Positions 49,248 to 57,976 of a DNA stretch of 64,000 bases are shown here, in pieces. This DNA is from CALVUJ01 sp045119835 (GTDB taxonomy: Bacteria; Bacillota_I; Bacilli_A; RFN20; DUOF01), in contig JBGVED010000015.1 in NCBI GenBank assembly GCA_045119835.1, positions 1 through 64,000 of the forward strand, written 5' to 3'. Each line of letters opens with the position of its first letter. Within the stretch, counting starts at the first letter, position 1. Position numbers and translations under genes: made by a program. Below the pieces are notes generated by a model that ran no database searches, was not told the origin of the DNA, and saw nothing but the letters and a program-made list of their open reading frames with translations.

Positions 49248-50105
49248 ATGAAATCGAAATTAATAACTGCTCTTGTAACTCCTTTTGATGAAAATAAAGA
49301 ATTAGATGTAGCACAATTAAAACTGTTAATAAAAGATGTAGAAAATCAAGGAAGTGAAGGAGTAGTTGTAGGAGGCACCACAGGTGAGGGAACTAGTTTA
49401 ACTGAAGAGGAATTAATAAAAATAATTGATATAGTAAATGATATTAGTAAGATGGAAGTTATTGTAAATGTAGGAACAAATAGTACAGATAAAACTATTA
49501 ACTTAATTAATAAAGTTAAAATGCATAAACATGATGCTTTTATGATAATAGTTCCTTACTATAATAAACCTACTAAACAAGGAATATATGAGCATTTTAA
49601 AAAGATAGCAGATACTTTTAAAGATGAAAAGTTTATTTTATACAATGTTCCTAGTAGAACTATCGTTAAACTTGAAAAAGATACATTATTAAATTTAATA
49701 AATGAATGCGAGAACATCATTGGTTTAAAGCATGCTAGTGATGACCTTTTGCTAGTTAAAGAAGTAAAGGAAAAATACCCAAAATTTCTTATTTATAGTG
49801 GAGATGATAAATATACTCTAGATATGCTAAAACTAGGCGCAAATGGCGTTATTTCGGTCCTTTCGCATGTTTTTGGTAAAGATTTAAAAGAACTTATTGA
49901 TGATTATTATATTAAAGGTATTGAAAATGAAGAAATAGATAAATATATAAAAGAATTAAGTGATATTTTCTTTTGTGAAACAAATCCAATACCGATAAAA
50001 TACATTCTATCTAAAAAAGGATATAGTTCAATGTATTTAAGATTACCTCTAATTGAACTAAGTTTTAAAAAAAGAAGAGATATAGATTTTATTTTAAATT
50101 TATAG
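49248..50105 (+). CDS. dapA: 4-hydroxy-tetrahydrodipicolinate synthase
   Basis: Condenses pyruvate and aspartate semialdehyde, the first committed step to diaminopimelate/lysine for wall and protein synthesis. 285 aa, normal. GTTGEGTSLTEEE near residue 45, then active-site Tyr in VPYYNKPTKQG, YNVPSRT, and the Schiff-base Lys in IIGLKHASDD. Other dap genes are not in the window. N-acetylneuraminate lyase is a relative, but the motifs favour DapA. Confidence 0.88.
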   Translation: MKSKLITALVTPFDENKELDVAQLKLLIKDVENQGSEGVVVGGTTGEGTSLTEEELIKIIDIVNDISKMEVIVNVGTNSTDKTINLINKVKMHKHDAFMIIVPYYNKPTKQGIYEHFKKIADTFKDEKFILYNVPSRTIVKLEKDTLLNLINECENIIGLKHASDDLLLVKEVKEKYPKFLIYSGDDKYTLDMLKLGANGVISVLSHVFGKDLKELIDDYYIKGIENEEIDKYIKELSDIFFCETNPIPIKYILSKKGYSSMYLRLPLIELSFKKRRDIDFILNL

Positions 50106-50151
50106 TTTAAAAATGAAAAAATAGTAAATACTTAAAATAGGAGGGAAATAT

Positions 50152-50577
50152 ATGAATAATAAACTTACAAGATATGATAATGATGATTTTTTTAGTGGGA
50201 GTTGGTTAAAGAATTTCTTTGATTTACCAATTATAAATAGTAGCAATGTTTTAAAAACAAATATAAAAAAAGAAGAAGATAATTATATTTATGAAATAGA
50301 TGTTCCAGGATACAACAAAGAAGATATTAGTATTAATTATGAAGATGGATACTTAATAGTAGAAGCAAAAACAAACAAACAATCGTCAAGTTATTCTTCA
50401 AAAGACACTTATGTAAGACAAGAAAGATATAGTGGCAGTTGTTCAAGAAGTTTCTATATAGGAGAAATTGATGAAAGTGATATAAGCGCTAAATATTACA
50501 ATGGAATATTGCAAGTAAAGTTTAAAGATGCATCAATAAAATCAAAAAATAAAACAAGAAGAATTAACATTGAATAA
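50152..50577 (+). CDS. Hsp20-family small heat shock protein
   Basis: ATP-independent holdase chaperone. 141 aa. Short N-terminal arm (DFFSGSWLKNFFDLP), α-crystallin domain with EIDVPGYNKEDISINYEDGYLIVEAK, and the characteristic YNGILQVKF (family GxLxxxf) before a short tail containing IKSKNKTRRINIE with an I-x-I motif. GGAGGGAAA before ATG 50152. No CIRCE or CtsR-type operator is evident upstream. It ends at a terminator (50587-50612). Confidence 0.92.
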   Translation: MNNKLTRYDNDDFFSGSWLKNFFDLPIINSSNVLKTNIKKEEDNYIYEIDVPGYNKEDISINYEDGYLIVEAKTNKQSSSYSSKDTYVRQERYSGSCSRSFYIGEIDESDISAKYYNGILQVKFKDASIKSKNKTRRINIE

Positions 50578-50586
50578 ATATGATTT

Positions 50587-50612
50587 AAGGCCTTTGTAAA
50601 AAAGGCTTTTAT
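50587..50612 (+). terminator. Terminator after the hsp20 gene
   Basis: GCCTTT (50590-50595) pairs with AAAGGC (50601-50606), then T residues. Confidence 0.7.
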
Positions 50613-50658
50613 TTTATTAATAAAATACATATATTTGATAATGAGAAAATATATTTAG

Positions 50659-50667
50659 TGATATAAT
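50659..50667 (+). promoter_or_regulatory. Extended -10 promoter
   Basis: TG-A-TATAAT (50659-50667) upstream of the VTT protein gene. Confidence 0.55.
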
Positions 50668-50697
50668 CAAATGTGTTTTTAGAAAGAAAGGGTAACG

Positions 50698-51432
50698 ATG
50701 AACAAAAAAGAATTTTTAAAAAAGATAATAATATCATTAATGGCTATAATAGTGTTTTTAGTTATAATTTATGCAATTTTGTATAAATTAGGACTAACAA
50801 ATGTAAGTCAAGAAGAACTTCAAAACTTTATACTTTCAACAGGTATAGTAGCGCCTTTAATTTACATACTGATTACATTTTTACAAGTTAATATTTTACC
50901 TATCCCAAGTCCAGTAACAATTTTAGTAGGAAATTATCTTTTTAATCCTTTTTTTGCTTTTTTATATGCTTATATTGGATTAGTTCTAGGCTCCATATTT
51001 TCTTATTTATTAGGTAAATGGATAGGAAGACCTTTTATAAATTGGCTCTCAGGAAGCAAGGAAAAAACAGAAGAATGGATGTCTAAATTAAAGGGAAGGG
51101 AAAATATTTTATTGTTTTTTATGTTTTTATTTCCTATGTTCCCCGATGATATTCTTTGCGCATTAGCGGGTATTTTACCTATATCTATGATGGGATTTAT
51201 AATAATGCAATTAATTACTAGATTTACTACAGTAATAGGAACATTAATATTTATGAGTGGTGAAATTATTCCTTTTAATTTTTGGGGGATATCTTTGATA
51301 GTTTTAGGACTTATGATTTGTTTTATAGCGTTCATTTATTGCTTTAAAAATGCAGAAAAAATAAATAATAAAATAAGAAATATATATAATAAAATTTTTA
51401 ATAAAAAGAAAGAAAAACTAATACAACAATAA
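50698..51432 (+). CDS. VTT/DedA-like (TVP38/TMEM64) membrane protein
   Basis: 244 aa with about six membrane helices. The core VTT pattern is present: re-entrant-type PIPSPVTILVGNYLFNPFFAFLYAYIGLVLGSIFSYLLGKWIGR with conserved Gly and Lys, and MFPDDILCALAGILPI after it. VTT proteins are thought to flip or scramble lipids; in bacteria they are linked to polyprenyl-phosphate recycling and membrane homeostasis. A polybasic C-terminal tail (NKKKEKLIQQ). Own promoter. Confidence 0.8.
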   Translation: MNKKEFLKKIIISLMAIIVFLVIIYAILYKLGLTNVSQEELQNFILSTGIVAPLIYILITFLQVNILPIPSPVTILVGNYLFNPFFAFLYAYIGLVLGSIFSYLLGKWIGRPFINWLSGSKEKTEEWMSKLKGRENILLFFMFLFPMFPDDILCALAGILPISMMGFIIMQLITRFTTVIGTLIFMSGEIIPFNFWGISLIVLGLMICFIAFIYCFKNAEKINNKIRNIYNKIFNKKKEKLIQQ

Positions 51433-51500
51433 TATAAACTTTATAGTCTTTTAGTTATAAAATTTTTTTGCTATAATTTTTTTGTAAATGGGGTAATTTT

Positions 51501-52616
51501 ATGAAAATAAATGGCAAAGTATTAAATGTTATTAATATTCTAAAAAATGAAGGATATGAGGCTTATATAGTAGGGGGTTATGTTCGTGATTTGCTATTAA
51601 AAAAAGAAAGTTATGATGTCGATATAACCACAAATGCAACTCCTTTAAAATTAAAAGAAATATTTAAAAATTATCATTTAGATGAGAATTTTATTGCTTT
51701 AGGAAGCATTAAATTTAAAATTGGTGAATACCATTTTGAAATTACAACTTTTAGAAAAGAATACGAGTATATTAGTCATAGAAAACCTAGTAAAATAGAA
51801 TACATAAATTCATTAGAGGAAGATTTAATTAGACGTGATTTTACAATTAATGCCTTGTGCAGTAATGGTAATGATATTATTGATTTATTTAATGGAATAG
51901 AGGATTTAAAGAATAAAAAAATAAAAATGATAGGAGACCCAACATTACGTTTAAATGAAGATGCCTTAAGAATATTAAGAGCTCTACGTTTTTCTTCATC
52001 TTTAGGATTTGATATAGATGAAAAACTAACTTTAGGAATGGATTTAAATTATAAATATTTAGAAAAAATAAGTTTAGATGTTAAATATAAAGAATTAAAC
52101 AAAATACTAAATGGTAAAAACTTTTTAAATGTTTTAAAGAAGTATAAGAATATATTTATAGAAATTTTTAATCTGGACAAGCTGGATATTAATATGTTTT
52201 CTAGTTGTATGAGTTATGAGGAAAAAGAGGCTCTATTCTTCTTATATAGTGATTGCAAAATTGATAATAAATATTTAAAAAATAAAAATTTGATATTCCT
52301 AGAAGATAAAATAGATTTAAAGAAAAAACTTAATAAGTATGGTAAAGAGGAAATATATAATCTTTTATACTTTAGAAGCAACATTATGAAAAAGGATTGT
52401 AAAATTTTTATATTGTTAAATGAATTAATTAATGATAATGAATGCTATAATCTAAAAATGTTAAATATAAATGGATTGGATTTATTGAATATTAATATAG
52501 AAAATAATAAAATAGGTACATATTTAAATTTATTGCTTGAAGCTGTTATAGAAAATAAATGTCAAAACAATAAAAATGAATTATTAAAATATCTAAAAGA
52601 AAATATAATTAGTTAG
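51501..52616 (+). CDS. cca: CCA tRNA nucleotidyltransferase
   Basis: Adds or repairs the 3' CCA of tRNAs. 371 aa. Nucleotidyltransferase head IVGGYVRDLLLKKESYDVDITTNA with catalytic DVD (about 37-39), RRDFTINALC, and the nucleotide-selecting EDALRILRALRF typical of class II enzymes. The C-terminal half is unusually Asn/Lys/Leu-rich with weaker similarity; the length fits bacterial class II. A poly(A) polymerase is the alternative, but one class II gene in a low-GC Gram-positive is usually CCA-adding. GGGGT before ATG 51501. Confidence 0.88.
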   Translation: MKINGKVLNVINILKNEGYEAYIVGGYVRDLLLKKESYDVDITTNATPLKLKEIFKNYHLDENFIALGSIKFKIGEYHFEITTFRKEYEYISHRKPSKIEYINSLEEDLIRRDFTINALCSNGNDIIDLFNGIEDLKNKKIKMIGDPTLRLNEDALRILRALRFSSSLGFDIDEKLTLGMDLNYKYLEKISLDVKYKELNKILNGKNFLNVLKKYKNIFIEIFNLDKLDINMFSSCMSYEEKEALFFLYSDCKIDNKYLKNKNLIFLEDKIDLKKKLNKYGKEEIYNLLYFRSNIMKKDCKIFILLNELINDNECYNLKMLNINGLDLLNINIENNKIGTYLNLLLEAVIENKCQNNKNELLKYLKENIIS

Positions 52617-52625
52617 GGGGATATT

Positions 52626-53783
52626 ATGGATTTTTTATACAAAAAATTTATTAGAAATTATACAAATATAAAAGACCCACAAGTGGTTAAAAAGTATGGG
52701 TTATTAGCAAGTATAATAGGTATAATTTTAAATATTGTTCTCTTTGCTATTAAGCTTATGATCGCTTTATTAAGTGGTAGTGTTTCTATTATTAGTGATG
52801 CCTTCAATAACTTAAGTGATTCAGCAAGTTCTATAATTACTCTTATTGGTTTTAAAATATCCTCTAAACCAGCTGATGAAGAACATCCTTTTGGCCATCA
52901 AAGGGTAGAGTATATTTGTGCTTTTATTGTTTCATCAATTATTTTGTATATAGGGGTGGAGTTGGCAATATCAAGTTTTAAAAAGATCTTCAATCCTACA
53001 GAAATTCACTTTGATTATTTAATGATTTTAATTTTAGTAATAACTATAGTAATTAAATTATGGATGGCAGTATTTTATAAAGTAACAAGCAAAAGAATTA
53101 ATTCGTTATCTCTTAGAGCAAGCAGCAAAGATTCTTTTAATGATGTTGTAGCAACTTCTGTTGTAATAGTAGGATTATTTGTTAGCAAAGTATTTAATTT
53201 TAATATAGATGGTTATTTGGGTATTATAGTTAGTTTTTATATACTTATAAGTGCTATATCTATTATTAAAGAGACTATCAATAATTTAATTGGAGGAACG
53301 CCAGATAAAGATTTAATAAATAGGGTTTTAGAAGAATTAAATAAAGATGAACAAGTACTAGGAGTACATGATGTTCTTTATCATAATTATGGTGTGGGTA
53401 AGGTATACATGAGTTTGCATGCAGAAATGGATAGCACGCTTACGCTTATTAAAGCTCATGATTTGATTGATTCTTTAGAAAAGAAGATAAAGAAAATATA
53501 TAATGTTGATTTAGTTATACATATAGATCCAATATTACTGAATGATGAATTATTAAGTGAAATAAATATTAAACTAAATAAAATAATAAAAAGTATTAGT
53601 GATGAAATAAGCTATCATGAATTAAAAATAATAAACAAAAAGAAGAAGGTTAATATATGTTTTGACCTTCAAGTTCCTTACAATTTCAATTTAAGTAATA
53701 AAGAACTTTACGATAATATAAATAAAGAATTAAGACTTATAAATGATGATTACAGAGCAAGCATTACTTTTGATAAGTTCTAA
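52626..53783 (+). CDS. Cation diffusion facilitator (zinc/iron/manganese efflux)
   Basis: 385 aa. Six membrane helices (about 25-230) with the transport-site acids in SDAFNNLSDSASS (helix 2) and SKDSFNDVVATS (helix 5). The cytosolic loop has HPFGHQRVEYI. The C-terminal 150 residues form the regulatory domain (VHDVLYHNYGVGKVYMSLHAEMD, IHIDPI), longer than usual. Metal cannot be read; Mn or Zn are common. GGGGGATATT before ATG 52626, 10 nt after cca. Confidence 0.9.
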   Translation: MDFLYKKFIRNYTNIKDPQVVKKYGLLASIIGIILNIVLFAIKLMIALLSGSVSIISDAFNNLSDSASSIITLIGFKISSKPADEEHPFGHQRVEYICAFIVSSIILYIGVELAISSFKKIFNPTEIHFDYLMILILVITIVIKLWMAVFYKVTSKRINSLSLRASSKDSFNDVVATSVVIVGLFVSKVFNFNIDGYLGIIVSFYILISAISIIKETINNLIGGTPDKDLINRVLEELNKDEQVLGVHDVLYHNYGVGKVYMSLHAEMDSTLTLIKAHDLIDSLEKKIKKIYNVDLVIHIDPILLNDELLSEINIKLNKIIKSISDEISYHELKIINKKKKVNICFDLQVPYNFNLSNKELYDNINKELRLINDDYRASITFDKF

Positions 53784-53795
53784 AAAATATTTTTA

Positions 53796-53824
53796 TTGAA
53801 ATAGCATATAGAAGGATATATAAT
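53796..53824 (+). promoter_or_regulatory. Promoter of the 97-aa coiled-coil gene
   Basis: TTGAAA (53796-53801), 17 bp, TATAAT (53819-53824); a near-consensus pair. Confidence 0.75.
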
Positions 53825-53884
53825 AAAAGAGCAAAAATAAAAAAAAGGAGAGTAGTTTCTAAAAAAAGAAATGAAGTGCTTAAA

Positions 53885-54178
53885 ATGGGAAAAATAGATA
53901 TAGAAAAAATGGATGTTAAACAATTAATTGAGTTAACCAAAGATGATTTAAGTAAATTTGATAAAGAGAGTATTGGAAAGTTAGAAAGAAAAATAAAAAT
54001 GACAATTGAAAAAATTGAATCAAGATTCGAAGAACTAGAAGAGTTAATGTATGATGACGACAGTTGTGATTGGAAACTTGTTTACGATGATGAAAAAGAA
54101 AAAGTAGAAAAATTGAATAGTGTACTAGCAGATGTAGAGTTTATAACTAAAAACGCTAGAAAAATAGTTAAAAGATAA
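53885..54178 (+). CDS. Small charged helical protein, about 97 aa
   Basis: Unknown family. From ATG 53885 the product starts MGKIDIEKMDVKQLIELTKD and is nearly all helix with high Lys/Glu content, including LERKIKMTIEKIESRFEELEELM. It looks like a coiled coil. An alternative GTG at 53876 is in frame. The ribosome binding site near the ATG is weak; GGAGAG lies 30 nt upstream (53847-53852). It is well supported by the strong promoter upstream and a terminator downstream. Confidence 0.55.
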   Translation: MGKIDIEKMDVKQLIELTKDDLSKFDKESIGKLERKIKMTIEKIESRFEELEELMYDDDSCDWKLVYDDEKEKVEKLNSVLADVEFITKNARKIVKR

Positions 54179-54182
54179 AATA

Positions 54183-54217
54183 AAAATGCTTATCTAAAAA
54201 AGGTAAGCATTTTTTAA
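54183..54217. terminator. Bidirectional terminator
   Basis: AAAATGCTTA pairs with TAAGCATTTT (54183-54192 with 54203-54212), flanked by T and A runs, between convergent genes. Confidence 0.8.
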
Positions 54218-54720
54218 ATTACTTTTGTTTCTTCTTTTTCTATTTTAGCTCCCGTTATATCAGCAATTTTATATACAGATGTATTGCTTAAAACAACAGG
54301 GTATTGACCAGTAGAAGTAAATAGTGTCCATTTATTATCTTTTTTAACTAACTTATGAACATCTTTTATTTCTGTTACTAAATTATTAACATAAATACTT
54401 TTTTCTGCTCTTAGAATCATCGATTTTCCTATTGTTCTAGTAAATATTATTAGTGCAACAGTAGGTAAAATTTCACTAAATAATAAATGTTTAGTAGTCA
54501 TTTCTTTTCCAACAGAAACCCATAAAACAATTTTTATTATAATTATTAAAAATGCGCTAACATAAGAAAACCAATATAAAAGAGGATCAGTTACTTCTTT
54601 TCTCATCCCAAAATTTTTAACATGTTTTCTTATTGTTTTTATTCTTAGAATAGTTATACTTATAAAGGAAATCATAGCCAACAAAGATATTACAATAAGT
54701 AAAATATTCCAAATCTTCAT
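54214..54720 (-). CDS. Membrane protein with four hydrophobic segments
   Basis: 168 aa from ATG 54720 with AAAGGGG upstream (GTG 54726 is too close). Four hydrophobic segments: about 4-27, 46-67, 75-94 and a weak one around 140, with a charged RIKTIRKHVKNFGMRKEVTD loop. The C-terminal part (KWTLFTSTGQYPVVLSNTSVYKIADI) looks like a small β domain. No family is recognised; it might be a PH-like or YcxB-type protein. Confidence 0.6.
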   Translation of the reverse strand: MKIWNILLIVISLLAMISFISITILRIKTIRKHVKNFGMRKEVTDPLLYWFSYVSAFLIIIIKIVLWVSVGKEMTTKHLLFSEILPTVALIIFTRTIGKSMILRAEKSIYVNNLVTEIKDVHKLVKKDNKWTLFTSTGQYPVVLSNTSVYKIADITGAKIEKEETKVI

Positions 54721-54790
54721 AGACACAACCCCTTTCTAAATCACTTACTATTATATCAAATAAAAAAACTTAATCAATGTATAAAATTAA

Positions 54791-55657
54791 TTAATTTAGT
54801 TCTATTTCTAGTAGTTTTTTTGTGTAAACAATATCTTCATTCATTGTAGAAGCCCCAGCTGTAATACCTATCTTTTGTCCTCTTTTAATCAAATTATTTT
54901 TTACTAGGTCTAAAACTTCATTAGGATCATGAATGAAATATGTTGTTTTAATTTTACTGACATTGTTAAAAAGCTCTATAGAATTACTAGAATTCTTTCC
55001 TCCAATTACAATCATTATATCCATGTCATTGGCCAATTTAATTGATGATTCATTGATATTTTTTTGAGCATTACAAATGGTGTTTTTATAATCAAATTCC
55101 TTTTTTTTGTCATTCAATATATTTAAAATCTTGGTAATAAATAATTCTGCTTTGTCTTTAGAAAAGGTCGTTTGACAAACCAAATAGTATTTAGGATGTT
55201 CTAAGATTAATTTATTAAAATCATTTTCATTTTCAATAATAATAGGATTATTACACCATCCAGATGTAGCAATTACCTCAGGATGAGATTTTTTTCCAAT
55301 GATAATTATTTTATATCCTTCTTGTTGTTTCTTCTTTACTAGTAGGTGAATGGCTTTTACATTTGGACATGTACAATCTAAATAAGATATATGTTTACTT
55401 TTTAAATGAGAAAAAGTACTTTCTTTTTCTCCATGCGCTCTAATTATCACATAATCATTTTCATTCAAATTTTCAATATGTTCTTTTATTATCGCACCCT
55501 TATTTTTTAACTCATTTATAACATTTTGATTATGTAATATTTCTTTATATAGCACAACGTTTTTCTTGTCACATAGTGCCTCTCTAGTTTTACTAATCGC
55601 ATTATTTGAACCATAACACAAACCACATACTTCACTAATATAAATTTTTGTTTCCAT
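54791..55657 (-). CDS. ispH: 4-hydroxy-3-methylbut-2-enyl diphosphate reductase
   Basis: Last enzyme of the MEP isoprenoid pathway; a [4Fe-4S] protein making IPP and DMAPP. 288 aa. Cluster cysteines: EVCGLCYGSNNAI (about 14), DCTCPNV (about 95) and TICNAQ (about 195). Also IIRAHGE and HPEVIAT with family His, QTTFS and ITAGASTM. No other MEP genes are in the window. ATG 55657 or TTG 55660 can start; AGGTGAA lies before both. Confidence 0.93.
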   Translation of the reverse strand: METKIYISEVCGLCYGSNNAISKTREALCDKKNVVLYKEILHNQNVINELKNKGAIIKEHIENLNENDYVIIRAHGEKESTFSHLKSKHISYLDCTCPNVKAIHLLVKKKQQEGYKIIIIGKKSHPEVIATSGWCNNPIIIENENDFNKLILEHPKYYLVCQTTFSKDKAELFITKILNILNDKKKEFDYKNTICNAQKNINESSIKLANDMDIMIVIGGKNSSNSIELFNNVSKIKTTYFIHDPNEVLDLVKNNLIKRGQKIGITAGASTMNEDIVYTKKLLEIELN

Positions 55658-55804
55658 CAATATTCACCTAGAAAACCCTTCCTTTTTTCAAAAAATAAGA
55701 ATCATTTTTTTTATATTACCACAGAATGACTAAAAAGTTTATAAAAGTCGATTTAATAAAAAAAATGTGTTACAATAGTTAAAGTTTAATGGAGGAGGAG
55801 TTTT

Positions 55805-56455
55805 ATGTTAAGGAAAAATTCTATTTTACTGCTTATATTCACATTAGGATTTATACTATTAACACTTTTAGTATCGTTTGTAGATAAAAGTGTTTTTATG
55901 GAGACAGGAAAAGAAATTGGCTTATTTAGTGTTAATAAGATTAGCAACAATTTCTCATATAACAAAACATTAGATTTATTAAGTGATATATTATTGCTTA
56001 TTTCTATTTCTTTAATTATCTTTTTTATAATAGTAGGTGCTTATCAATTATTTAAAAGAAAAAGAATATTAAAAGTAGATAAAGAAATTATTTCATATGG
56101 AATTACTTTGGTTATAATGGCTATTCTTTGGGTTGTGTTTGAAAAATTAATTGTTATAAATTATAGGCCTATTTTAGTGGAGGGAAAGTTGGAAGCATCA
56201 TATCCATCTACCCATATATTGATAACAGGTTATAGTTGTATTTCTTTTGCGTATTTAATTTCAAAATATTTGAAAAACAAAAAAATTATAAATGTTATTT
56301 ATTTATTATCATTCATTATTATAATAGCAGCTTTTATATTAAGATTAATTTGTAAAATGCATTGGCTTACAGATTGTTTATCTTCGTTACTTTTAGTTGG
56401 AGTATTATTCTTTTTAAATAAGATTATAAATTCTTTACTAAATAAAATCTATTAA
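55805..56455 (+). CDS. PAP2-family membrane phosphatase
   Basis: 216 aa with about six membrane helices. The three phosphatase motifs are present: KLIVINYRP (KxxxxxxRP), SYPSTHI (PSGH-type) and RLICKMHWLTD (SRxxxxxHxxxD). Probably an undecaprenyl- or phosphatidate-type diphosphate phosphatase; in this cell the wall needs a UppP-type activity, which such proteins can supply. GGAGGAGTTTT before ATG 55805. It lies between ispH and the CofE-like gene. Confidence 0.88.
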   Translation: MLRKNSILLLIFTLGFILLTLLVSFVDKSVFMETGKEIGLFSVNKISNNFSYNKTLDLLSDILLLISISLIIFFIIVGAYQLFKRKRILKVDKEIISYGITLVIMAILWVVFEKLIVINYRPILVEGKLEASYPSTHILITGYSCISFAYLISKYLKNKKIINVIYLLSFIIIIAAFILRLICKMHWLTDCLSSLLLVGVLFFLNKIINSLLNKIY

Positions 56456-56483
56456 TTGTAGATATTATAATTGCCCCGTTATA

Positions 56484-56512
56484 TTGTTTAAAAAAATAAA
56501 TAATTGTATACT
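56484..56512 (+). promoter_or_regulatory. Promoter of the CofE-like gene
   Basis: TTGTTT (56484-56489), 17 bp, TATACT (56507-56512). Confidence 0.65.
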
Positions 56513-56539
56513 TTTAATGTAGTTTAGGGGGGAATAACT

Positions 56540-57730
56540 ATGGAAAGAAAAATAGGGACAGTTTCAAGGGGGATAAGATGTCCAATAATAAGAGAGGGAG
56601 ATAATTTAGTAGATATTACCGTAAATAGTGTAATAGAAGCATGTAAGAGTGAGAACTTTTCAATTAGAGAGAAGGATGTAATTGCTCTTACAGAATCAAT
56701 TGTTGCTAGAGCACAAGGTAATTATGCGACAATTGATGACATTGCAAAAGATGTAAAAGAAAAATTTAAAAGTGATACAATAGGGGTTATTTTTCCTATT
56801 CTATCTAGGAATCGTTTTGCAATTTGCTTAAAAGGAATTGCTAAAGGGGCAAAAAAAGTTGTTTTAATGCTAAGTTATCCAAGTGATGAAGTAGGTAATG
56901 CTTTATTAACATATGATCAACTAGATGAGAAAAATGTTAATCCGTATAGCGATGTTTTAACATTAGAAAAATATAGAGAATTATTTGGTGAGAATAAACA
57001 TGAATTCACGGGAGTTGACTATGTGTCTTACTATGAAAATATTATTAAAGAAGCAGGAGCAGAAGTGGAAATTGTTTTTGCTAATCAAGCTAAAGCCATT
57101 TTAAAATATACTGATAATATTTTAGCATGTGATATACATACTAGAAGTAGAACAAAAAGAATTTTAAAAGAAAATGGAGCTAAAGTTGTATTAGGCTTAG
57201 ATGATATTTTAAATAGTTCTATTGATGGTAGTGGATATAATGAAAAGTGGGGATTATTAGGTTCAAATAAATCGACTGAAGATAAAATTAAATTATTCCC
57301 TAGAGATTGCAAAAGTTTAGTGGAAGATATTAGAAAAAAAATGTATGATATTACCGGTAAAAATGTAGAAGTAATGGTGTATGGAGATGGAGCTTTTAAA
57401 GATCCACAAGGAAAAATTTGGGAACTAGCAGACCCTGTAGTATCTCCAGCATTTACAATAGGATTAAAAGGAACACCTAATGAATTAAAATTAAAATATC
57501 TAGCAGATAATGATTTTAAAAATTTAAGTGGAGATAAACTTAAAGATGCTATAAAAGATAGAATCAAATCAAAAGGCGAAAATTTAGTAGGCAATATGGC
57601 ATCTCAAGGAACAACTCCAAGACAATTAACCGATTTGATTGGATCGTTGTGTGACTTAACAAGCGGCTCGGGAGATAAAGGAACGCCAATCGTATTAGTT
57701 CAAGGTTATTTCGATAATTTTACAAATTAA
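56540..57730 (+). CDS. CofE-like (coenzyme F420-0:L-glutamate ligase family) protein
   Basis: 396 aa, longer than the about 250-aa archaeal CofE. The fold-family pattern is present: RGIRCPIIREGDNLVDI, then IREKDVIALTESIVARAQGN, NRFAICLKGIAKGAKKV, later VMVYGDGAFKDPQGKIWELADP and NMASQGTTPRQLTDLIGSL. CofE attaches glutamate to F420, but I see no F420 synthesis genes, and Firmicutes of this type are not known to make it. It is therefore likely to glutamylate something else. It could also be a folate-related or unknown γ-glutamyl ligase. GGGGGGAAT before ATG 56540. Confidence 0.75.
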   Translation: MERKIGTVSRGIRCPIIREGDNLVDITVNSVIEACKSENFSIREKDVIALTESIVARAQGNYATIDDIAKDVKEKFKSDTIGVIFPILSRNRFAICLKGIAKGAKKVVLMLSYPSDEVGNALLTYDQLDEKNVNPYSDVLTLEKYRELFGENKHEFTGVDYVSYYENIIKEAGAEVEIVFANQAKAILKYTDNILACDIHTRSRTKRILKENGAKVVLGLDDILNSSIDGSGYNEKWGLLGSNKSTEDKIKLFPRDCKSLVEDIRKKMYDITGKNVEVMVYGDGAFKDPQGKIWELADPVVSPAFTIGLKGTPNELKLKYLADNDFKNLSGDKLKDAIKDRIKSKGENLVGNMASQGTTPRQLTDLIGSLCDLTSGSGDKGTPIVLVQGYFDNFTN

Positions 57731-57744
57731 TAAATTTTAATAGA

Positions 57745-57776
57745 AAGGCTGTTTTGATGTAAAACAGTCTTTTATA
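57745..57776 (+). terminator. Terminator after the CofE-like gene
   Basis: CTGTTTT (57749-57755) pairs with AAAACAG (57761-57767), followed by T residues. Confidence 0.75.
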
Positions 57777-57841
57777 TTGCCATAAAAATATATTGATTAT
57801 GTTTAGAATATATTTTTATTTTTGCAAAGAAATATAGTAGG

Positions 57842-57976
57842 TATAATAATAAAAAAATTTAAAAGATATTATTAATAATTGGTAAAATTTAATAGTTGAG
57901 TATAACAAGCTGTCAACTATTGGCAAATAATGGTAATAGTTAAGTACAATTTTTGCTTGTCAAGAGAGGTTTTATC
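57842..57976 (+). promoter_or_regulatory. opp operon leader with alternative hairpins
   Basis: TATAAT at 57842-57847 should start a leader of about 120 nt. AATAGTTGA (57891-57899) pairs perfectly with TCAACTATT (57913-57921); the same second segment can instead pair AACTATT (57915-57921) with AATAGTT (57935-57941). ACAAGC (57905-57910) in the loop of the first hairpin matches GCTTGT (57955-57960), next to the RBS. This is a candidate cis-acting switch. Confidence 0.45.

Noticed and set aside
53847..53897. Eight-codon upstream frame (ATG 53871) before the 97-aa gene as a leader peptide
   Set aside because: The RBS lies 18 nt away and the frame is short enough to be chance, so I do not annotate it.
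57085..57594. Large minus-strand open frame opposite the CofE-like gene
   Set aside because: No RBS, and the plus-strand protein shows clear family motifs across the same DNA.
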